Made by a program: the position numbers and the translations under genes. The notes under the pieces were generated by a model, which made no database searches, was not told the origin of the DNA, and was given only the letters and a program-made list of their open reading frames with translations. From Haloarchaeobius iranensis (GTDB taxonomy: Archaea; Halobacteriota; Halobacteria; Halobacteriales; Natrialbaceae), in the NCBI RefSeq assembly GCF_900103505.1, contig NZ_FNIA01000002.1:1-64000 (forward strand): a DNA stretch of 64,000 bases, read 5' to 3'. This document shows positions 42,831 through 51,905 of the stretch, one piece after another; position 1 is the first letter of the stretch; each line of letters opens with the position of its first letter.

Positions 42831-43694
42831 CTACTCGTACTCGTAGAAGCCCTTGCCGGTCTTCTTGCCGAGGTCGCCCGCGTCGACCTTGCGCTTGAGC
42901 AGGTAGGCCGGCTTGTAGCGGTCACCGAGCTCCTCGTGGAGCGTCTCGCTCGCGTGCAGGCAGACGTCGAGGCCGATGTGGTCCGCGAGCTCCAGCGGCC
43001 CCATTGGGACGTTCGTGCCGAGTTTCATCCCGCGGTCCATGTCGTCCTTCGTGGCGACCCCCTCGTCGTAGGCCCGGATGCCCTCGTTGATCCACGGCAT
43101 GAGCACGCGGTTGGTGACGAAGCCGGGCTTGTCGTCGGACTCCCAGGTCGTCTTCCCCAGCGCCTCGGCGATGTCGTGGGCGAGGTCGAGTGCCTCCGCG
43201 CTCGTCTTCTCGCCGTCGACCACCTCGACGCCCTCCATGATAGGGACCGGGTTCATGAAGTGCAGGCCGACGACGCGCTCGGGGGACTCCGTGGCGGCGG
43301 CGATGGTCGTGATGGAGAGCGTGCTGGTGTTCGTCGCGAGCAGGCAGTCCTCGTCGACGGCTTCCTCGAGGTCGGCGAAGACCTCCTGCTTGATATCCAT
43401 GTTCTCGACGGCTGCCTCGACGACGACGTCGCAGTCCGCGAGGTCCCCCAGCGCGGTCGTGCCGTCGATGCGGTCGAGCGCCGCGTCGGCATCCTCGCGG
43501 GAGAGCGTGTCCTTGCCGACGAAGCGGTCGAGGCTGCTCTCGATGGACTCGAAGCCGTTCTCGACGAACTGCTCCTCGATGTCGCGCATCGTCACCGCGT
43601 AGCCGTTCGTCGCGGCCACCTGTGCGATGCCGCTGCCCATCGTGCCCGCGCCGACGACGCCGATACGCTCGATGCTGTCGAGGTCGTGTACCAT
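42831..43694 (-). CDS. hbd: 3-Hydroxyacyl-CoA dehydrogenase (Hbd-type)
   Basis: This enzyme oxidises 3-hydroxyacyl-CoA with NAD. The 287-residue protein has the Rossmann loop IGVVGAGTMGSGIAQVA (residues 11-27), ATNTSTLSI near 120, VVGLHFMNPVPIMEGVEVV near 139 and the C-terminal GPLELADHIGLDV and GKKTGKGFYEYE. The length equals stand-alone Hbd/FadB2 proteins; a larger fusion version lies at 53.7 kb. Downstream and upstream genes are unrelated regulators and membrane proteins. Confidence 0.93.
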   Translation of the reverse strand: MVHDLDSIERIGVVGAGTMGSGIAQVAATNGYAVTMRDIEEQFVENGFESIESSLDRFVGKDTLSREDADAALDRIDGTTALGDLADCDVVVEAAVENMDIKQEVFADLEEAVDEDCLLATNTSTLSITTIAAATESPERVVGLHFMNPVPIMEGVEVVDGEKTSAEALDLAHDIAEALGKTTWESDDKPGFVTNRVLMPWINEGIRAYDEGVATKDDMDRGMKLGTNVPMGPLELADHIGLDVCLHASETLHEELGDRYKPAYLLKRKVDAGDLGKKTGKGFYEYE

Positions 43695-43746
43695 GGCTCG
43701 ACGTTCGACAGATTGGCCCCTAAGCGTGCCGGTCCGACGCCGGACC

Positions 43747-44010
43747 TTACTCGACCGTGAGGGTGTAGAGACGCTTGCGGGCGTCGGAGAAGGAGAAGCG
43801 AGAGTGAACCACGTTCTCTTCTTCGAGACGGTTCAGCGCGTAGCGGACGGTACGCGGCGGTAGCAGGGTCTCCTCCGCGAGTTGGCTCTGGGTCAGCGTG
43901 TCGTTGTACTCCAGTACCTTCGCGACGAGCTTCGCGCTCGGTGGCAGGTCGCGGACGTCGTCCCAGCTCCCGGTGGGCGGCTCGCTCGTTCTCGGCTCGG
44001 TTGCACTCAT
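43747..44010 (-). CDS. Small winged-helix transcriptional regulator
   Basis: The 87-residue protein is a MarR/TrmB-like winged helix: LPPSAKLVAKVLEYNDTLTQ, SQLAEETLLPPRTVRYALNR and a wing FSFSDARKRLYTL. ATG at 44010 is chosen; the codon nine nucleotides upstream is GTG. A minus-strand TATTATTA box (44037-44044) lies 27-34 nt upstream, within an AT-rich imperfect inverted repeat (GTAATA...TATTAC, 44036-44065) that may be an operator. The divergent gene is the PAN proteasomal ATPase. Confidence 0.85.
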   Translation of the reverse strand: MSATEPRTSEPPTGSWDDVRDLPPSAKLVAKVLEYNDTLTQSQLAEETLLPPRTVRYALNRLEEENVVHSRFSFSDARKRLYTLTVE

Positions 44011-44212
44011 CGTATCCACCGTTTGTGCATACCCCGTAATAATACTTACTCATTAGAAATATTACTTCTGGACATCGGTTGCGATGCCATGCTGGCACCG
44101 CCGCTGGGGCAGTCGCCGCGACGGTCCGGGTTCGTCAGCATGGGCGAACCGAAGTACCCACGAGTACCGGTCACACGGCCTGAGGCCGGCGGTTCCGTAC
44201 GGCACCCGAAGC

Positions 44213-44243
44213 CTCTTAAGAATCAGTGCCTTATGAAACGCTG
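44213..44243 (+). promoter_or_regulatory. PAN promoter, leaderless
   Basis: CTCTTAAGAAT (44213-44223) is a TATA-like box centred about 26 nt before ATG 44244, which argues for 44244 over the in-frame GTG at 44226. Confidence 0.6.
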
Positions 44244-45464
44244 ATGACCGACACGGTGGACGACGTCGATCTCCCGTACAACGAGGAGGAGGCGTCCAAA
44301 CAGGAGAAGATCGCGGCGTTGCAGGAGCGGCTCGAGGTGCTGGAGGCGCAGAACGACGAGATGCGTGACAAGCTCCTCGACGCGAACGCGGAGAACAACA
44401 AGTACCAGCAGAAGTTGGAGCGGCTCACCCACGAGAACAAGAAGCTGAAGCAGTCGCCGCTGTTCGTCGCCACCATCCAGGAGCTGACCGACGAGGGCGT
44501 CATCATCAAGCAGCACGGCAACAACCAGGAGGCCCTCACCGAGGTCACCGACGAGATGCGCGAGGAGATCGAGCCCGACATGCGCGTCGCCGTCAACAAC
44601 TCTCTCTCTATCGTGAAGACGCTGAGCAACGAGACCGACGTCCGTGCCCGCGTGATGGAAGTCACGGAGAGCCCCGAGGTCTCCTACGCCGATATCGGCG
44701 GCCTCGAGGAGCAGATGCAGGAGGTCCGCGAAACCGTCGAGATGCCCCTCGAGAAGCCCGAAATGTTCACCGAGGTCGGCATCGACCCGCCGTCCGGTGT
44801 GCTACTGCACGGCCCGCCGGGGACGGGGAAGACGATGCTCGCCAAGGCCGTCGCCAACGAGACCGACGCCACGTTCATCAAGATGGCCGGCTCCGAACTC
44901 GTCCACAAGTTCATCGGCGAGGGTGCGAAGCTGGTCCGTGACCTGTTCCAGGTCGCCCGCGAACACGAGCCTGCCGTCATCTTCATCGACGAGATAGACG
45001 CCATCGCGGCCAAGCGGACCGAGTCCAAGACCTCCGGCGACGCCGAGGTCCAGCGGACGATGATGCAGCTGCTCTCCGAGATGGACGGCTTCGAGGAGCG
45101 CGGCGACATCCGCATCATCGCGGCCACCAACCGCTTCGACATGCTCGACCGCGCCATCCTCCGGCCGGGTCGGTTCGACCGCCTCATCGAGGTGCCCAAG
45201 CCCGACGTCGAGGGCCGCGAGATAATCTTCAAGATCCACACCCGCGACATGAACGTCTCCGACGACGTCGACTTCGCCGACCTCGCCGAGATAGCCGACG
45301 AGGCCTCCGGCGCCGACGTGAAGGCGATCTGTACGGAGGCGGGGATGTTCGCCATCCGCGACGACCGCCGCACCATCGAGAAGCGCGACTTCGAGGAGGC
45401 CTGGGAGAAGATCCAGGCAGAGAGCAGCGAGAACGAGGACGAGATCTCGAAGACGTTCGCCTGA
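44244..45464 (+). CDS. pan: Proteasome-activating nucleotidase PAN
   Basis: PAN is the hexameric AAA+ unfoldase that feeds proteins to the archaeal 20S proteasome. The 406-residue protein has an N-terminal coiled coil (about 12-75), an OB-like domain (about 76-135), then GPPGTGKT near residue 196, AVIFIDEIDAIA near 248, and LRPGRFDRLIEVPKPD near 310. The C-terminus ends ISKTFA, so the final three residues (Thr-Phe-Ala) do not form the HbYX docking motif with Tyr seen in other PANs. Length equals Haloferax PanA. Confidence 0.95.
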   Translation: MTDTVDDVDLPYNEEEASKQEKIAALQERLEVLEAQNDEMRDKLLDANAENNKYQQKLERLTHENKKLKQSPLFVATIQELTDEGVIIKQHGNNQEALTEVTDEMREEIEPDMRVAVNNSLSIVKTLSNETDVRARVMEVTESPEVSYADIGGLEEQMQEVRETVEMPLEKPEMFTEVGIDPPSGVLLHGPPGTGKTMLAKAVANETDATFIKMAGSELVHKFIGEGAKLVRDLFQVAREHEPAVIFIDEIDAIAAKRTESKTSGDAEVQRTMMQLLSEMDGFEERGDIRIIAATNRFDMLDRAILRPGRFDRLIEVPKPDVEGREIIFKIHTRDMNVSDDVDFADLAEIADEASGADVKAICTEAGMFAIRDDRRTIEKRDFEEAWEKIQAESSENEDEISKTFA

Positions 45465-45488
45465 GACCGGATTCTTTTCGCCGCGGTC

Positions 45489-45623
45489 CTACAGCACGCT
45501 GAAGATCGCCAGCGGCACCACGAACAGCAGGACGAACATCACGACGAGCAGCAGCCCGTAGCCGCCGAACGTCCCGGCGACCGTCAGCCAGGACGGGTGG
45601 TCGGAGTCGATTGGGAGTTCCAT
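45489..45623 (-). CDS. Tiny membrane protein, 44 aa
   Basis: ATG at 45623 opens a 44-codon frame: a short polar start (MELPIDSDHPSWL), a Gly-rich turn, and one long hydrophobic helix (LLLVVMFVLLFVVPLAIF) to a TAG at 45489. Codon composition and clean helix argue for a real gene. It lies convergent to pan, 24 nt after its stop. A single-pass membrane peptide of this type may be a partner of a larger membrane complex; no function is known to me. Confidence 0.7.
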   Translation of the reverse strand: MELPIDSDHPSWLTVAGTFGGYGLLLVVMFVLLFVVPLAIFSVL

Positions 45624-45805
45624 GCCCGACCCGTGTGGTGCGTGGGGCTTAGTTACACCGGTCCGGAGCCACCCGTGCCCACGCGCCCGACGGACGGCGG
45701 GACTCGGGAGCCGTCGGGACCTCGCAGACGGCGACGCTTGCGACGGTGTCCAGCCGGCACGAGATGTCGGACGGTTTTTGGGGACCCGCGCGCTATCAGT
45801 GCGTA

Positions 45806-46354
45806 ATGACGCGCATCGTCGTGGTGGACAACCACGGGCAGTTCACACATCTGGAACACCGGGCACTGCGAGATATGGGAGTCGAGAGCGAGGTCGTCGA
45901 CAACGAGACACCACCCGCGGAGGTCGATGCCGACGGCATCGTCCTCTCGGGCGGCCCGGACATGGACCGACGCGGGGAGTCGCCCGCGTACCTCGACATG
46001 GACGTGCCGGTGCTGGGCATCTGTCTCGGCATGCAGATCATCGCGAAGGAGCTCGGCGGCTCGGTCGGTGCGGGCGAGTACGGTGGCTACGCCGACGTGA
46101 CCGTCGACGTTCTCGACGAGGACGACCCGCTCGTCGGGTCGCTCGCGCCCGAGACGCGGGTCTGGGCGAGCCACGCCGACGAGGTCAAGGAGGTCCCCGA
46201 GGGCTTCACCGTCACCGGCCAGTCCGACGTCTGCGGCGTCGAGTCGATGAGCGACACCGACCGCGACCTCTACGGCGTCCAGTGGCATCCCGAAGTCAGC
46301 CACACCGAGGAAGGCCAGGAAGTGTTCGAGAACTTCCTCGCTCTGTGTGAGTGA
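45806..46354 (+). CDS. guaAA: GMP synthase, glutamine amidotransferase subunit
   Basis: In archaea GMP synthase is split; this 182-residue class I amidotransferase subunit releases ammonia from glutamine for the ATP-pyrophosphatase subunit. The catalytic triad is visible: Cys in LGICLGMQ near residue 71, and His and Glu in VQWHPEVSHTEEG near 162. ATG at 45806 gives the typical start MTRIVVVDNHGQ. The synthetase subunit is not in the window. DUF2070 follows 15 nt later. Confidence 0.94.
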   Translation: MTRIVVVDNHGQFTHLEHRALRDMGVESEVVDNETPPAEVDADGIVLSGGPDMDRRGESPAYLDMDVPVLGICLGMQIIAKELGGSVGAGEYGGYADVTVDVLDEDDPLVGSLAPETRVWASHADEVKEVPEGFTVTGQSDVCGVESMSDTDRDLYGVQWHPEVSHTEEGQEVFENFLALCE

Positions 46355-46369
46355 GCCCGGGGGACCACC

Positions 46370-48229
46370 ATGACCACCACTCAGGGCGACCTCGCGAGCC
46401 TCTCGCGGTACATCTTCCGGGCCCCACAGTGGTACACGAGTCTCGCGTTCGCGATGGTGGTCGCCGGCGTCACCGGCGTCGGCGTCTTCGACGACGGCTT
46501 CCTCCTCGGAGGGTTCACCCAGGGCATCTTCTTCATCGGCGTGCCGACGGTCGTCGCGAGCCTGCTGACGGGCGTCGTCGACCAGCGACTCGGCGGACAG
46601 CTCACCGCGGGTCGGTCGTCGCTGCTCGCGCTGCTCTGTGAGATACTCGTCGTCGTCTTCCTCGCGGTCGGCGGTGTCGTCGCGCTGGTCACTCCTCTCG
46701 GCCAGAACTTCGTGTTCGACGTGCTCTACGCCGGCCTCGCCTCTGTCTTCGCGCTCCGGCTCCTGGTCATCGCCGCGGTGTCGAGCCACTCCATCCCCCG
46801 AGCGGTGGTCCCGGCGAGCATCCAGACCGTCGCCGCCGCGGTGCTCCTGTTCGTCTACAGCGGGACGAGCCGCTACCTCGAGGTCGGGGGCCCACTCGTC
46901 CAGGCGTTCCTCTCGCGGGCCGAGCACACCGAGATCCAGCTCACGCCCATCGTCCCGGGTGACTTCGTCATCCTCGGGGTCGTCTGCCTGCTGTACGGCT
47001 CTGCGGTGTGGCTCTTCCTCGTCATCATCGACCGCCCGTGGAAGCGCAGCCTCGGTGTCTCCGTGCGGGACTTCCTCGGCGGCTTCATCGGCCACATCGC
47101 CGAGGACTCGCGCGAGCTCGAGACCTTCTTCGAGGAGCTCGGCGAGGAGGCGCTCGTGCCGGTGACGGTCCTCGGCTTCCGGCGCGAGGACGGCTCCGAG
47201 AAGGCCCGAGCCGTCCTCCCGATGGTCCACCCCGGCCCGATGGGCGAGATCGGCGGCGGGAACCTCCCCGAACGCGTCGCCCGGGCGACCGAGGGGATGG
47301 CGTTACCACCACACGCCACGGCCGGACACGACTTCAACCTCGTCACCGAGCGCGAGGTCGACACCATCGTCGAGACGGCGGCGGTCGCGACCGACGCACT
47401 GTCCGTCGGCGGTGGCGCGACGAAGAGCGTCCGCACCACCTCGGGCGACGCCAAACTGCTCGCCCAGGCGTTCGGCGACGACATCCTGCTCGTCAACACG
47501 CACTCTCCCAGATTCGCCGACGACGTGGACTACGCGGTCGGCCTCTCGGCCATCGCGGAGGCGCGCTCGGGCGGCTTCGACGAGGCCCTGCTCGTCGACG
47601 CCCACAACTGCAACAACGGCCTCCGCGGCGACGACCTCGGCCACGTCACTCCCGGTAGCGAGCGCTCGTTCGACATCATGGAGGCCGCGCGCAAGGCCGC
47701 CGAGGAACTCACCGACGCCGACCGCCACCCGTTCGAGCTCGGCGTCGCGTGGGAGGCGACCGACTGGGGGCCCGAGGACGGCATCGGCCCCCTCGGCGTC
47801 CGTGTCGCCTGTGTCGACGTCGCCGGCGAGGTGACGGTGTACGTACTCGTCGACGGGAACAACATGGAGCCCGGTGTCAGGGAGCGGCTCATCGAGGGGC
47901 TCCCCGAGGAGGTCGCGCGTGCCGAGGTGATGACCACCGACACCCACGTCGTCAACCGGGTCGAGTCGAGCAACCAGGTCGGCGAGGCGCTCGACATCGA
48001 CGAACTCGTCGAGCTCGTCGGCGACCTCACGAACCGCGCACTCGCCGACCGCGAACCCGTCGAGGCCGGGATGGCCTCGGAGCGCGCTCGCGTCACGGTG
48101 TTCGGCAACGACAGAACGGAGACGCTGGCGAGCCACGCCAACGCGATGGTCTCGATGGGCGGGGCGCTCGCCGTGTTGTTGACGATGGCCGCGATGGGCC
48201 TGAGTGTCGTCGTCTTCCTGCTGTCCTAG
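46370..48229 (+). CDS. DUF2070 family membrane protein
   Basis: The 619-residue protein matches the archaeal DUF2070 family: an N-terminal membrane part of six or seven helices (residues 15-235) and a large soluble C-terminal domain with HPGPMGEIGGGNLPERVA (near 284), HNCNNG (near 409) and SNQVGEALDIDELV, and a final hydrophobic anchor (GGALAVLLTMAAMGLSVVVF). Function unknown. It probably shares a transcript with the GMP synthase subunit gene. Its stop overlaps that of the convergent DUF3194 gene. Confidence 0.88.
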   Translation: MTTTQGDLASLSRYIFRAPQWYTSLAFAMVVAGVTGVGVFDDGFLLGGFTQGIFFIGVPTVVASLLTGVVDQRLGGQLTAGRSSLLALLCEILVVVFLAVGGVVALVTPLGQNFVFDVLYAGLASVFALRLLVIAAVSSHSIPRAVVPASIQTVAAAVLLFVYSGTSRYLEVGGPLVQAFLSRAEHTEIQLTPIVPGDFVILGVVCLLYGSAVWLFLVIIDRPWKRSLGVSVRDFLGGFIGHIAEDSRELETFFEELGEEALVPVTVLGFRREDGSEKARAVLPMVHPGPMGEIGGGNLPERVARATEGMALPPHATAGHDFNLVTEREVDTIVETAAVATDALSVGGGATKSVRTTSGDAKLLAQAFGDDILLVNTHSPRFADDVDYAVGLSAIAEARSGGFDEALLVDAHNCNNGLRGDDLGHVTPGSERSFDIMEAARKAAEELTDADRHPFELGVAWEATDWGPEDGIGPLGVRVACVDVAGEVTVYVLVDGNNMEPGVRERLIEGLPEEVARAEVMTTDTHVVNRVESSNQVGEALDIDELVELVGDLTNRALADREPVEAGMASERARVTVFGNDRTETLASHANAMVSMGGALAVLLTMAAMGLSVVVFLLS

Positions 48230-48471
48230 GCGTCCTCGAACAGCTCGTCGGCGGCCGACTGTGCCGCGCGTGCAGCCTCGTCGGCGACCGCCTCCGCATC
48301 GGCATCGCCCTCGGGGGCGTTCAGGTAGACGTCGACGTCGAGCACGCCGTCCTCGAACGTGACGGTCACGTCGAGGTCACGGATGTTCGACTGCTTGTAT
48401 CGAGAGCGGACGAGGCCTTCGGCGGCCTCGGCAGCGACCTGCACGACTTCCTCGTCCGTCGGGTCGCTCAT
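48226..48471 (-). CDS. DUF3194 family protein
   Basis: This 81-residue alpha/beta protein of the archaeal DUF3194 family has an N-terminal helix (EEVVQVAAEAAEGLV), two strands (LDVTVTFEDGVLDVDVYLNA) and an Ala-rich helix. It is regularly found after prefoldin beta, as here (4 nt after its stop). A role in the same chaperone or translation context is inferred only from this linkage. Last gene of the L37ae operon. Confidence 0.88.
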   Translation of the reverse strand: MSDPTDEEVVQVAAEAAEGLVRSRYKQSNIRDLDVTVTFEDGVLDVDVYLNAPEGDADAEAVADEAARAAQSAADELFEDA

Positions 48472-48475
48472 CCGA

Positions 48476-48853
48476 TTACGCGCCGCCGGCGCCGCCCATG
48501 CCGCCGCCCATACCGCCGAGCATGTCCTGGAGCTCCTCCTGAAGCGACTCGAACTGCTCCTGGACGCGCTCCTCCTGCTTCTCGAGGGTCTCGACGCGGA
48601 TCTCCAGGCTGGAGACCTTGTCGTCGAGCGCCTCGCTGGCCTCGTCGTAGTCCGTGGCGACGAACAGCTCGCCGACCTCGCGGTACATCTGTGTGTCCTC
48701 GTCGATGTCGTCGAGCTCGTCGAGAGCCGTCTGGGCCTCGGTAAGCTGGGACTCGGCCTCCTGCTTCTGGACCGCGACCTGCTGTGCGGTCTCCTGCAGG
48801 TCCTGCAGCTCCTCGATCTTCTCCTGTGCTTCCGGCGGCAGATTTCCTTGCAT
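48476..48853 (-). CDS. pfdB: Prefoldin subunit beta
   Basis: Prefoldin is a hexameric chaperone that hands unfolded proteins to the thermosome. The 125-residue subunit consists of two long coiled-coil helices (residues 7-50 and 70-112) joined by a beta hairpin ([16 protein letters not shown]), followed by a Gly/Met-rich tail ([13 protein letters not shown]) common in haloarchaea. It is flanked by pcc1 and DUF3194 in the conserved order. Confidence 0.94.
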   Translation of the reverse strand: MQGNLPPEAQEKIEELQDLQETAQQVAVQKQEAESQLTEAQTALDELDDIDEDTQMYREVGELFVATDYDEASEALDDKVSSLEIRVETLEKQEERVQEQFESLQEELQDMLGGMGGGMGGAGGA

Positions 48854-48950
48854 ACTCTGCTGGATGGTTTCCGCCCTGAAAAACCCCCGCTTTCCCGGGC
48901 GCGAGACACACCCACCCTCGCCTCGGGTAGAATCGAATGCGGGCGCCGGG

Positions 48951-49205
48951 TCAGGACCCGCTGACGAGGCCACGGGTCCGCTCGGCAACGGCAACGAGCC
49001 TGATCCACGTGTTGACCCCGGCACGCAGCGCGACCCGGTCGTCCGCGGCGACGGTCACGACGACCGTGCCACCGTCACACCGGAGGCTGGTGGTAGAGCG
49101 GTCGCTCGCTATCTCGCCGACCTCCGGACGAACGCTCTCGGCGACCAACGTCGCCGTCGCGTCGTCGTCGTACTCGAACTCCAGAACGGTCTCGTTCGCG
49201 GGCAT
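48951..49205 (-). CDS. pcc1: KEOPS complex subunit Pcc1
   Basis: Pcc1 dimerises within KEOPS, which makes the t6A37 modification of ANN-decoding tRNAs. The 84-residue protein has the small alpha/beta Pcc1 pattern with [20 protein letters not shown] and a final helix [16 protein letters not shown] that includes the conserved Asn-Thr-Trp/Arg region. It follows rpoP by 8 nt in the ribosomal operon. Confidence 0.92.
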   Translation of the reverse strand: MPANETVLEFEYDDDATATLVAESVRPEVGEIASDRSTTSLRCDGGTVVVTVAADDRVALRAGVNTWIRLVAVAERTRGLVSGS

Positions 49206-49213
49206 CGCCCGCC

Positions 49214-49348
49214 CTACCGCACGTCGACTTCCTTGATGTCCGTGCTGCGCTCCTTCAGCAGGACGCGGTGCCCGCAGTAGGGACAGCGGACGCCGCCGTA
49301 CTCGTCGAGCGTCACGTCACGCTTGCAGCGCGAGCACTTGTAGCTCAT
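49214..49348 (-). CDS. rpoP: DNA-directed RNA polymerase subunit P (Rpo12)
   Basis: This 44-residue zinc-ribbon subunit of archaeal RNA polymerase starts [17 protein letters not shown] and continues with [15 protein letters not shown]; the two CxxC pairs bind zinc, and the basic tail contacts Rpo3/Rpo10. Its ATG overlaps the L37ae stop (ATGA), so translation is coupled. Confidence 0.95.
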   Translation of the reverse strand: MSYKCSRCKRDVTLDEYGGVRCPYCGHRVLLKERSTDIKEVDVR

Positions 49349-49617
49349 TCGTCGTCGCTGTCGTCGGAGAGCGCGGCGCGGATGGAGCGCCGGACGGTCT
49401 TGCCCGCGGGCGTCTGGGCGCGGTACGTGCCACCGGTGAACTTCTCGCCGGTCTCCTCGTTGACCCAGATGCCGGTCCCGACGCGCTTGACGTCGTCACC
49501 GTCCACCTTGGAGTTCCGCATCTCGTCCTCGATCTCCGCGACGCGGCGTCGCGAGACGCGACCGTAACGGGCGCCGAATCGGCCGGAGCTACCGGTCTTT
49601 CCCTTTTTCTTGGCCAT
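49345..49617 (-). CDS. rpl37ae: 50S ribosomal protein L37Ae
   Basis: This 90-residue protein has the L37Ae core ([19 protein letters not shown] start, [34 protein letters not shown]). The usual zinc-finger cysteines (CPxC...CxxC) of L37Ae are replaced: here GTGIWVNEE has no Cys, as is common in haloarchaea. First gene of the rpl37ae-rpoP-pcc1-pfdB-DUF3194 run; a GGTTTATTTG box (49643-49652) lies about 25-34 nt upstream. Confidence 0.93.
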   Translation of the reverse strand: MAKKKGKTGSSGRFGARYGRVSRRRVAEIEDEMRNSKVDGDDVKRVGTGIWVNEETGEKFTGGTYRAQTPAGKTVRRSIRAALSDDSDDE

Positions 49618-49673
49618 GATACCAGTCAGTACCGTCAGCCCGCAAATAAACCTGTTGAGTTGGAACGCCCGCG

Positions 49674-50393
49674 TCACCGAAGGTCGGCCGTCGTGAGCGC
49701 CTCGTTCAGGTCCTCGCGGACCCGTTCGCCCATCTCGCGGTCGCCCGCCGTCGTCACCACCCGGTTCTCCTGGACGCTCGACCCGTCACGGATGAGCATG
49801 CGGACGTTACCGTTGCCGTCAGCCCGGGTCACCTTCGCCCCGACGCTGGCCTGCGAGCTCGACCCGCCGGCTTCGATGGGCCCCGGGATGACCTTCTTCA
49901 CGTGCGGATGTTCGGCGACGGTCCGGATGGCGGTCTGGCCGGTGCGGCCGCCGATGAGGGTCGAGTGCGCGCCGCCGATCTTCTCCCTGGGCGCGAGGTC
50001 GACGACGTCGAGCCCCGACTCGCCCAGCCCACCGATCGCCGCCGCGACCGGGTCCTCGTCGTCGACACGGTAGAACTCGTGGTGGAGCTGGGCACGCGTC
50101 TCCCGAATCACCGCCCGGTCGCCGGCCGCGTACACCGTCTCCGGGCGCTTCCGTCGCACCTCGTCAGCCACGCGACCCGCGAAGTTCCGGAACTCGACGA
50201 CGCCCGTCTCCTCGCCGTCGTCGGGCACCGTCGTCACCGTCGTCTCGCCGACGACCTCGTCGCCGTCGAGCACCGTCACGGTCGCTCGCTCGCGGCCACA
50301 GTCGACGACGACGGCGTCGCAGTTGGCGGTGTTACAGGTGAGACAGAAGTCCCCCGGCCGTTCGAGCGGCGTCTCACACCGCCTGCAGTCCAT
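49674..50393 (-). CDS. DUF2103 family metal-binding protein
   Basis: The 239-residue protein starts with a Cys-rich zinc motif ([25 protein letters not shown]) and continues with a DUF2103 domain (near 120-225; [40 protein letters not shown]). The family is archaeal and uncharacterised, often near translation genes. A minus-strand TTTAGG box near 50421 may be its promoter. Confidence 0.85.
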   Translation of the reverse strand: MDCRRCETPLERPGDFCLTCNTANCDAVVVDCGRERATVTVLDGDEVVGETTVTTVPDDGEETGVVEFRNFAGRVADEVRRKRPETVYAAGDRAVIRETRAQLHHEFYRVDDEDPVAAAIGGLGESGLDVVDLAPREKIGGAHSTLIGGRTGQTAIRTVAEHPHVKKVIPGPIEAGGSSSQASVGAKVTRADGNGNVRMLIRDGSSVQENRVVTTAGDREMGERVREDLNEALTTADLR

Positions 50394-50475
50394 GGCCGGT
50401 TGTAACCGTCGCCCGACCTAAAGCCGTGCGGTTCGGCCACCGGCGACCGTCGTCCGGCGAGTGTCCTCCCGGGGG

Positions 50476-50583
50476 TTCATATAAGAAGCCGGGTCCACCA
50501 CCGGCGTGCCCTGACCAGCGGTCGTGGACCGCGTAGCGGGTGTGCGACGCGACGGTCCACGCGAGGAGAGCGTCGCCTGTCAG
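50476..50583 (+). ncRNA. Candidate structured small RNA behind a lone TATA box
   Basis: TTCATATAAG (50476-50485) predicts plus-strand transcription from about 50506, but no protein gene follows on that strand. The next 75 nt can fold in several strong ways: GCGGTC/GACCGC (50518-50532), GTGGACCG/CGGTCCAC (50524-50560), GCGACGC/GCGTCGC (50544-50576), closed by CTGAC/GTCAG (50511-50583). The alternative stems are mutually exclusive. It overlaps the end of truD on the other strand by a few bases. It could also be a terminator for truD. Confidence 0.4.
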
Positions 50584-51902
50584 CCAAGTTCGACCGGGTC
50601 CACCTTCAGGTACTCGCGCAGCAGGACGGTCGCGTAGGAGCCCTTCGGGAGCGAGAAGGAGAAGTTCAGGGGCTCCCGTGCCACGTCCAGGGCCGTCCTG
50701 ACGAGCAGCGCGCGCCGGGTGCCCTCGCTGTGGAACTCGCCGGGCAGGTCGAAATCCGCCCCCGTGAGCGACAGCTCCGAGAGCACCTCGCGCTCGATCT
50801 CGCCCTGTTCGCCGTCGGCTAGCTCCGTCTCCGTCCCGACGAGCGGCGCGGTCACGAAGGCGCGACCGCGCTCGCAGTGGCGTGCGACGGTGTCGACACG
50901 GGACTCCGTCACGCGCTGCTCACGGGCCACGTCCGGCAGCGGGAACTCCTCGGGTGCGTCCGCGTCTGCGAAACAGACCACGTCGCCGGCCACCGGTCTC
51001 GTGAACGGAAGGCCCCGCTCCAGCCGCCTGCTCAGCATGCGGTTGAACGCGTACGACTGCGCCGCGTGGACGAACAGTCGCTGGAGGTTCTCCGGGAGCG
51101 TCTCGATAGCCTCGCGGAAATCCGCGGGTTCCTCGCCACCGTTCTCGACGAGCGTGTGGAGCATCGACCGCTCGAATCGGAGCCCACCGGGGAACGCCTG
51201 CAGCGCGTCCGCCCAGGCCACGCCGTCCTCGACCAGCTCGCGCGCCTCGCGGGTCTCCTGGCGCTCGTCAGGATGCGGGTTGCCGACGTAGGTCCGCACC
51301 GCGCCCTCCCAGTCGCCGCGAACGATGTCGAGGCCGACCTCGTGTGTGACGGGGCGGATGCTCCCGAAGCGCTGCTGGCCGAAGAAGTTGGGGACGGCGA
51401 CCCGGCCGTCGCCGAACGCGCGCAGCTCATCGGTCACGCGGTCCGCGGCCGTCGAGTCGTCCGGCTCGGAGACGACGATCTCGAACTCGTTGCCGAGCAG
51501 GTCCCCGAACTGGATGGCCCGCCCGGCGCGGCCGACGATTTCGAGGTCCGCCCGCGAGAGCGACGGCAGGTCGTCGGGCGAGACGCCCTGCAGGGTAAAC
51601 AGCTGCGTCGACACCGCGCGCTTGTCCTTCGTGCCGGCCCACGAGACGCGCCCCCGGCTCATCCCGAGCTCGTTCGAGAGCCGGCGGACGAAGTCGTTGG
51701 TGTCCCAGCCGCGGAGCGTCGCGCGCACGACGAGGTACGGATAGTCACCGGTGGGAGCGTCGACGGGGTTCGACTCGAACCGCTCGCGCTCGACCACCCG
51801 GAAGTGGTCGTTCTCGGCACGGAGTCTGCCGCCCACGCCGTCGTCGTCGCTCACGTAGTCGTCGATGCCGACAGCCCGTTCGCGTGGATGTGCCTCGCGC
51901 AT
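50580..51902 (-). CDS. truD: tRNA pseudouridine(13) synthase TruD
   Basis: TruD isomerises U13 of tRNAs. The 440-residue archaeal form has the catalytic Asp in [14 protein letters not shown] (near residue 90), the [19 protein letters not shown] core (near 178) and the archaeal insertion domain. The typical haloarchaeal start [19 protein letters not shown] is present. It follows pth2 by 3 nt, so the two are co-transcribed. Confidence 0.94.
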   Translation of the reverse strand: MREAHPRERAVGIDDYVSDDDGVGGRLRAENDHFRVVERERFESNPVDAPTGDYPYLVVRATLRGWDTNDFVRRLSNELGMSRGRVSWAGTKDKRAVSTQLFTLQGVSPDDLPSLSRADLEIVGRAGRAIQFGDLLGNEFEIVVSEPDDSTAADRVTDELRAFGDGRVAVPNFFGQQRFGSIRPVTHEVGLDIVRGDWEGAVRTYVGNPHPDERQETREARELVEDGVAWADALQAFPGGLRFERSMLHTLVENGGEEPADFREAIETLPENLQRLFVHAAQSYAFNRMLSRRLERGLPFTRPVAGDVVCFADADAPEEFPLPDVAREQRVTESRVDTVARHCERGRAFVTAPLVGTETELADGEQGEIEREVLSELSLTGADFDLPGEFHSEGTRRALLVRTALDVAREPLNFSFSLPKGSYATVLLREYLKVDPVELG

Positions 51903-51905
51903 CGC

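Noticed and set aside
50511-50583. H/ACA or C/D guide RNA
   Set aside because: No C/D boxes with correct spacing and no ACA box in the plus orientation; the hairpins are too short for an archaeal H/ACA unit. Kept only as an unclassified RNA candidate.
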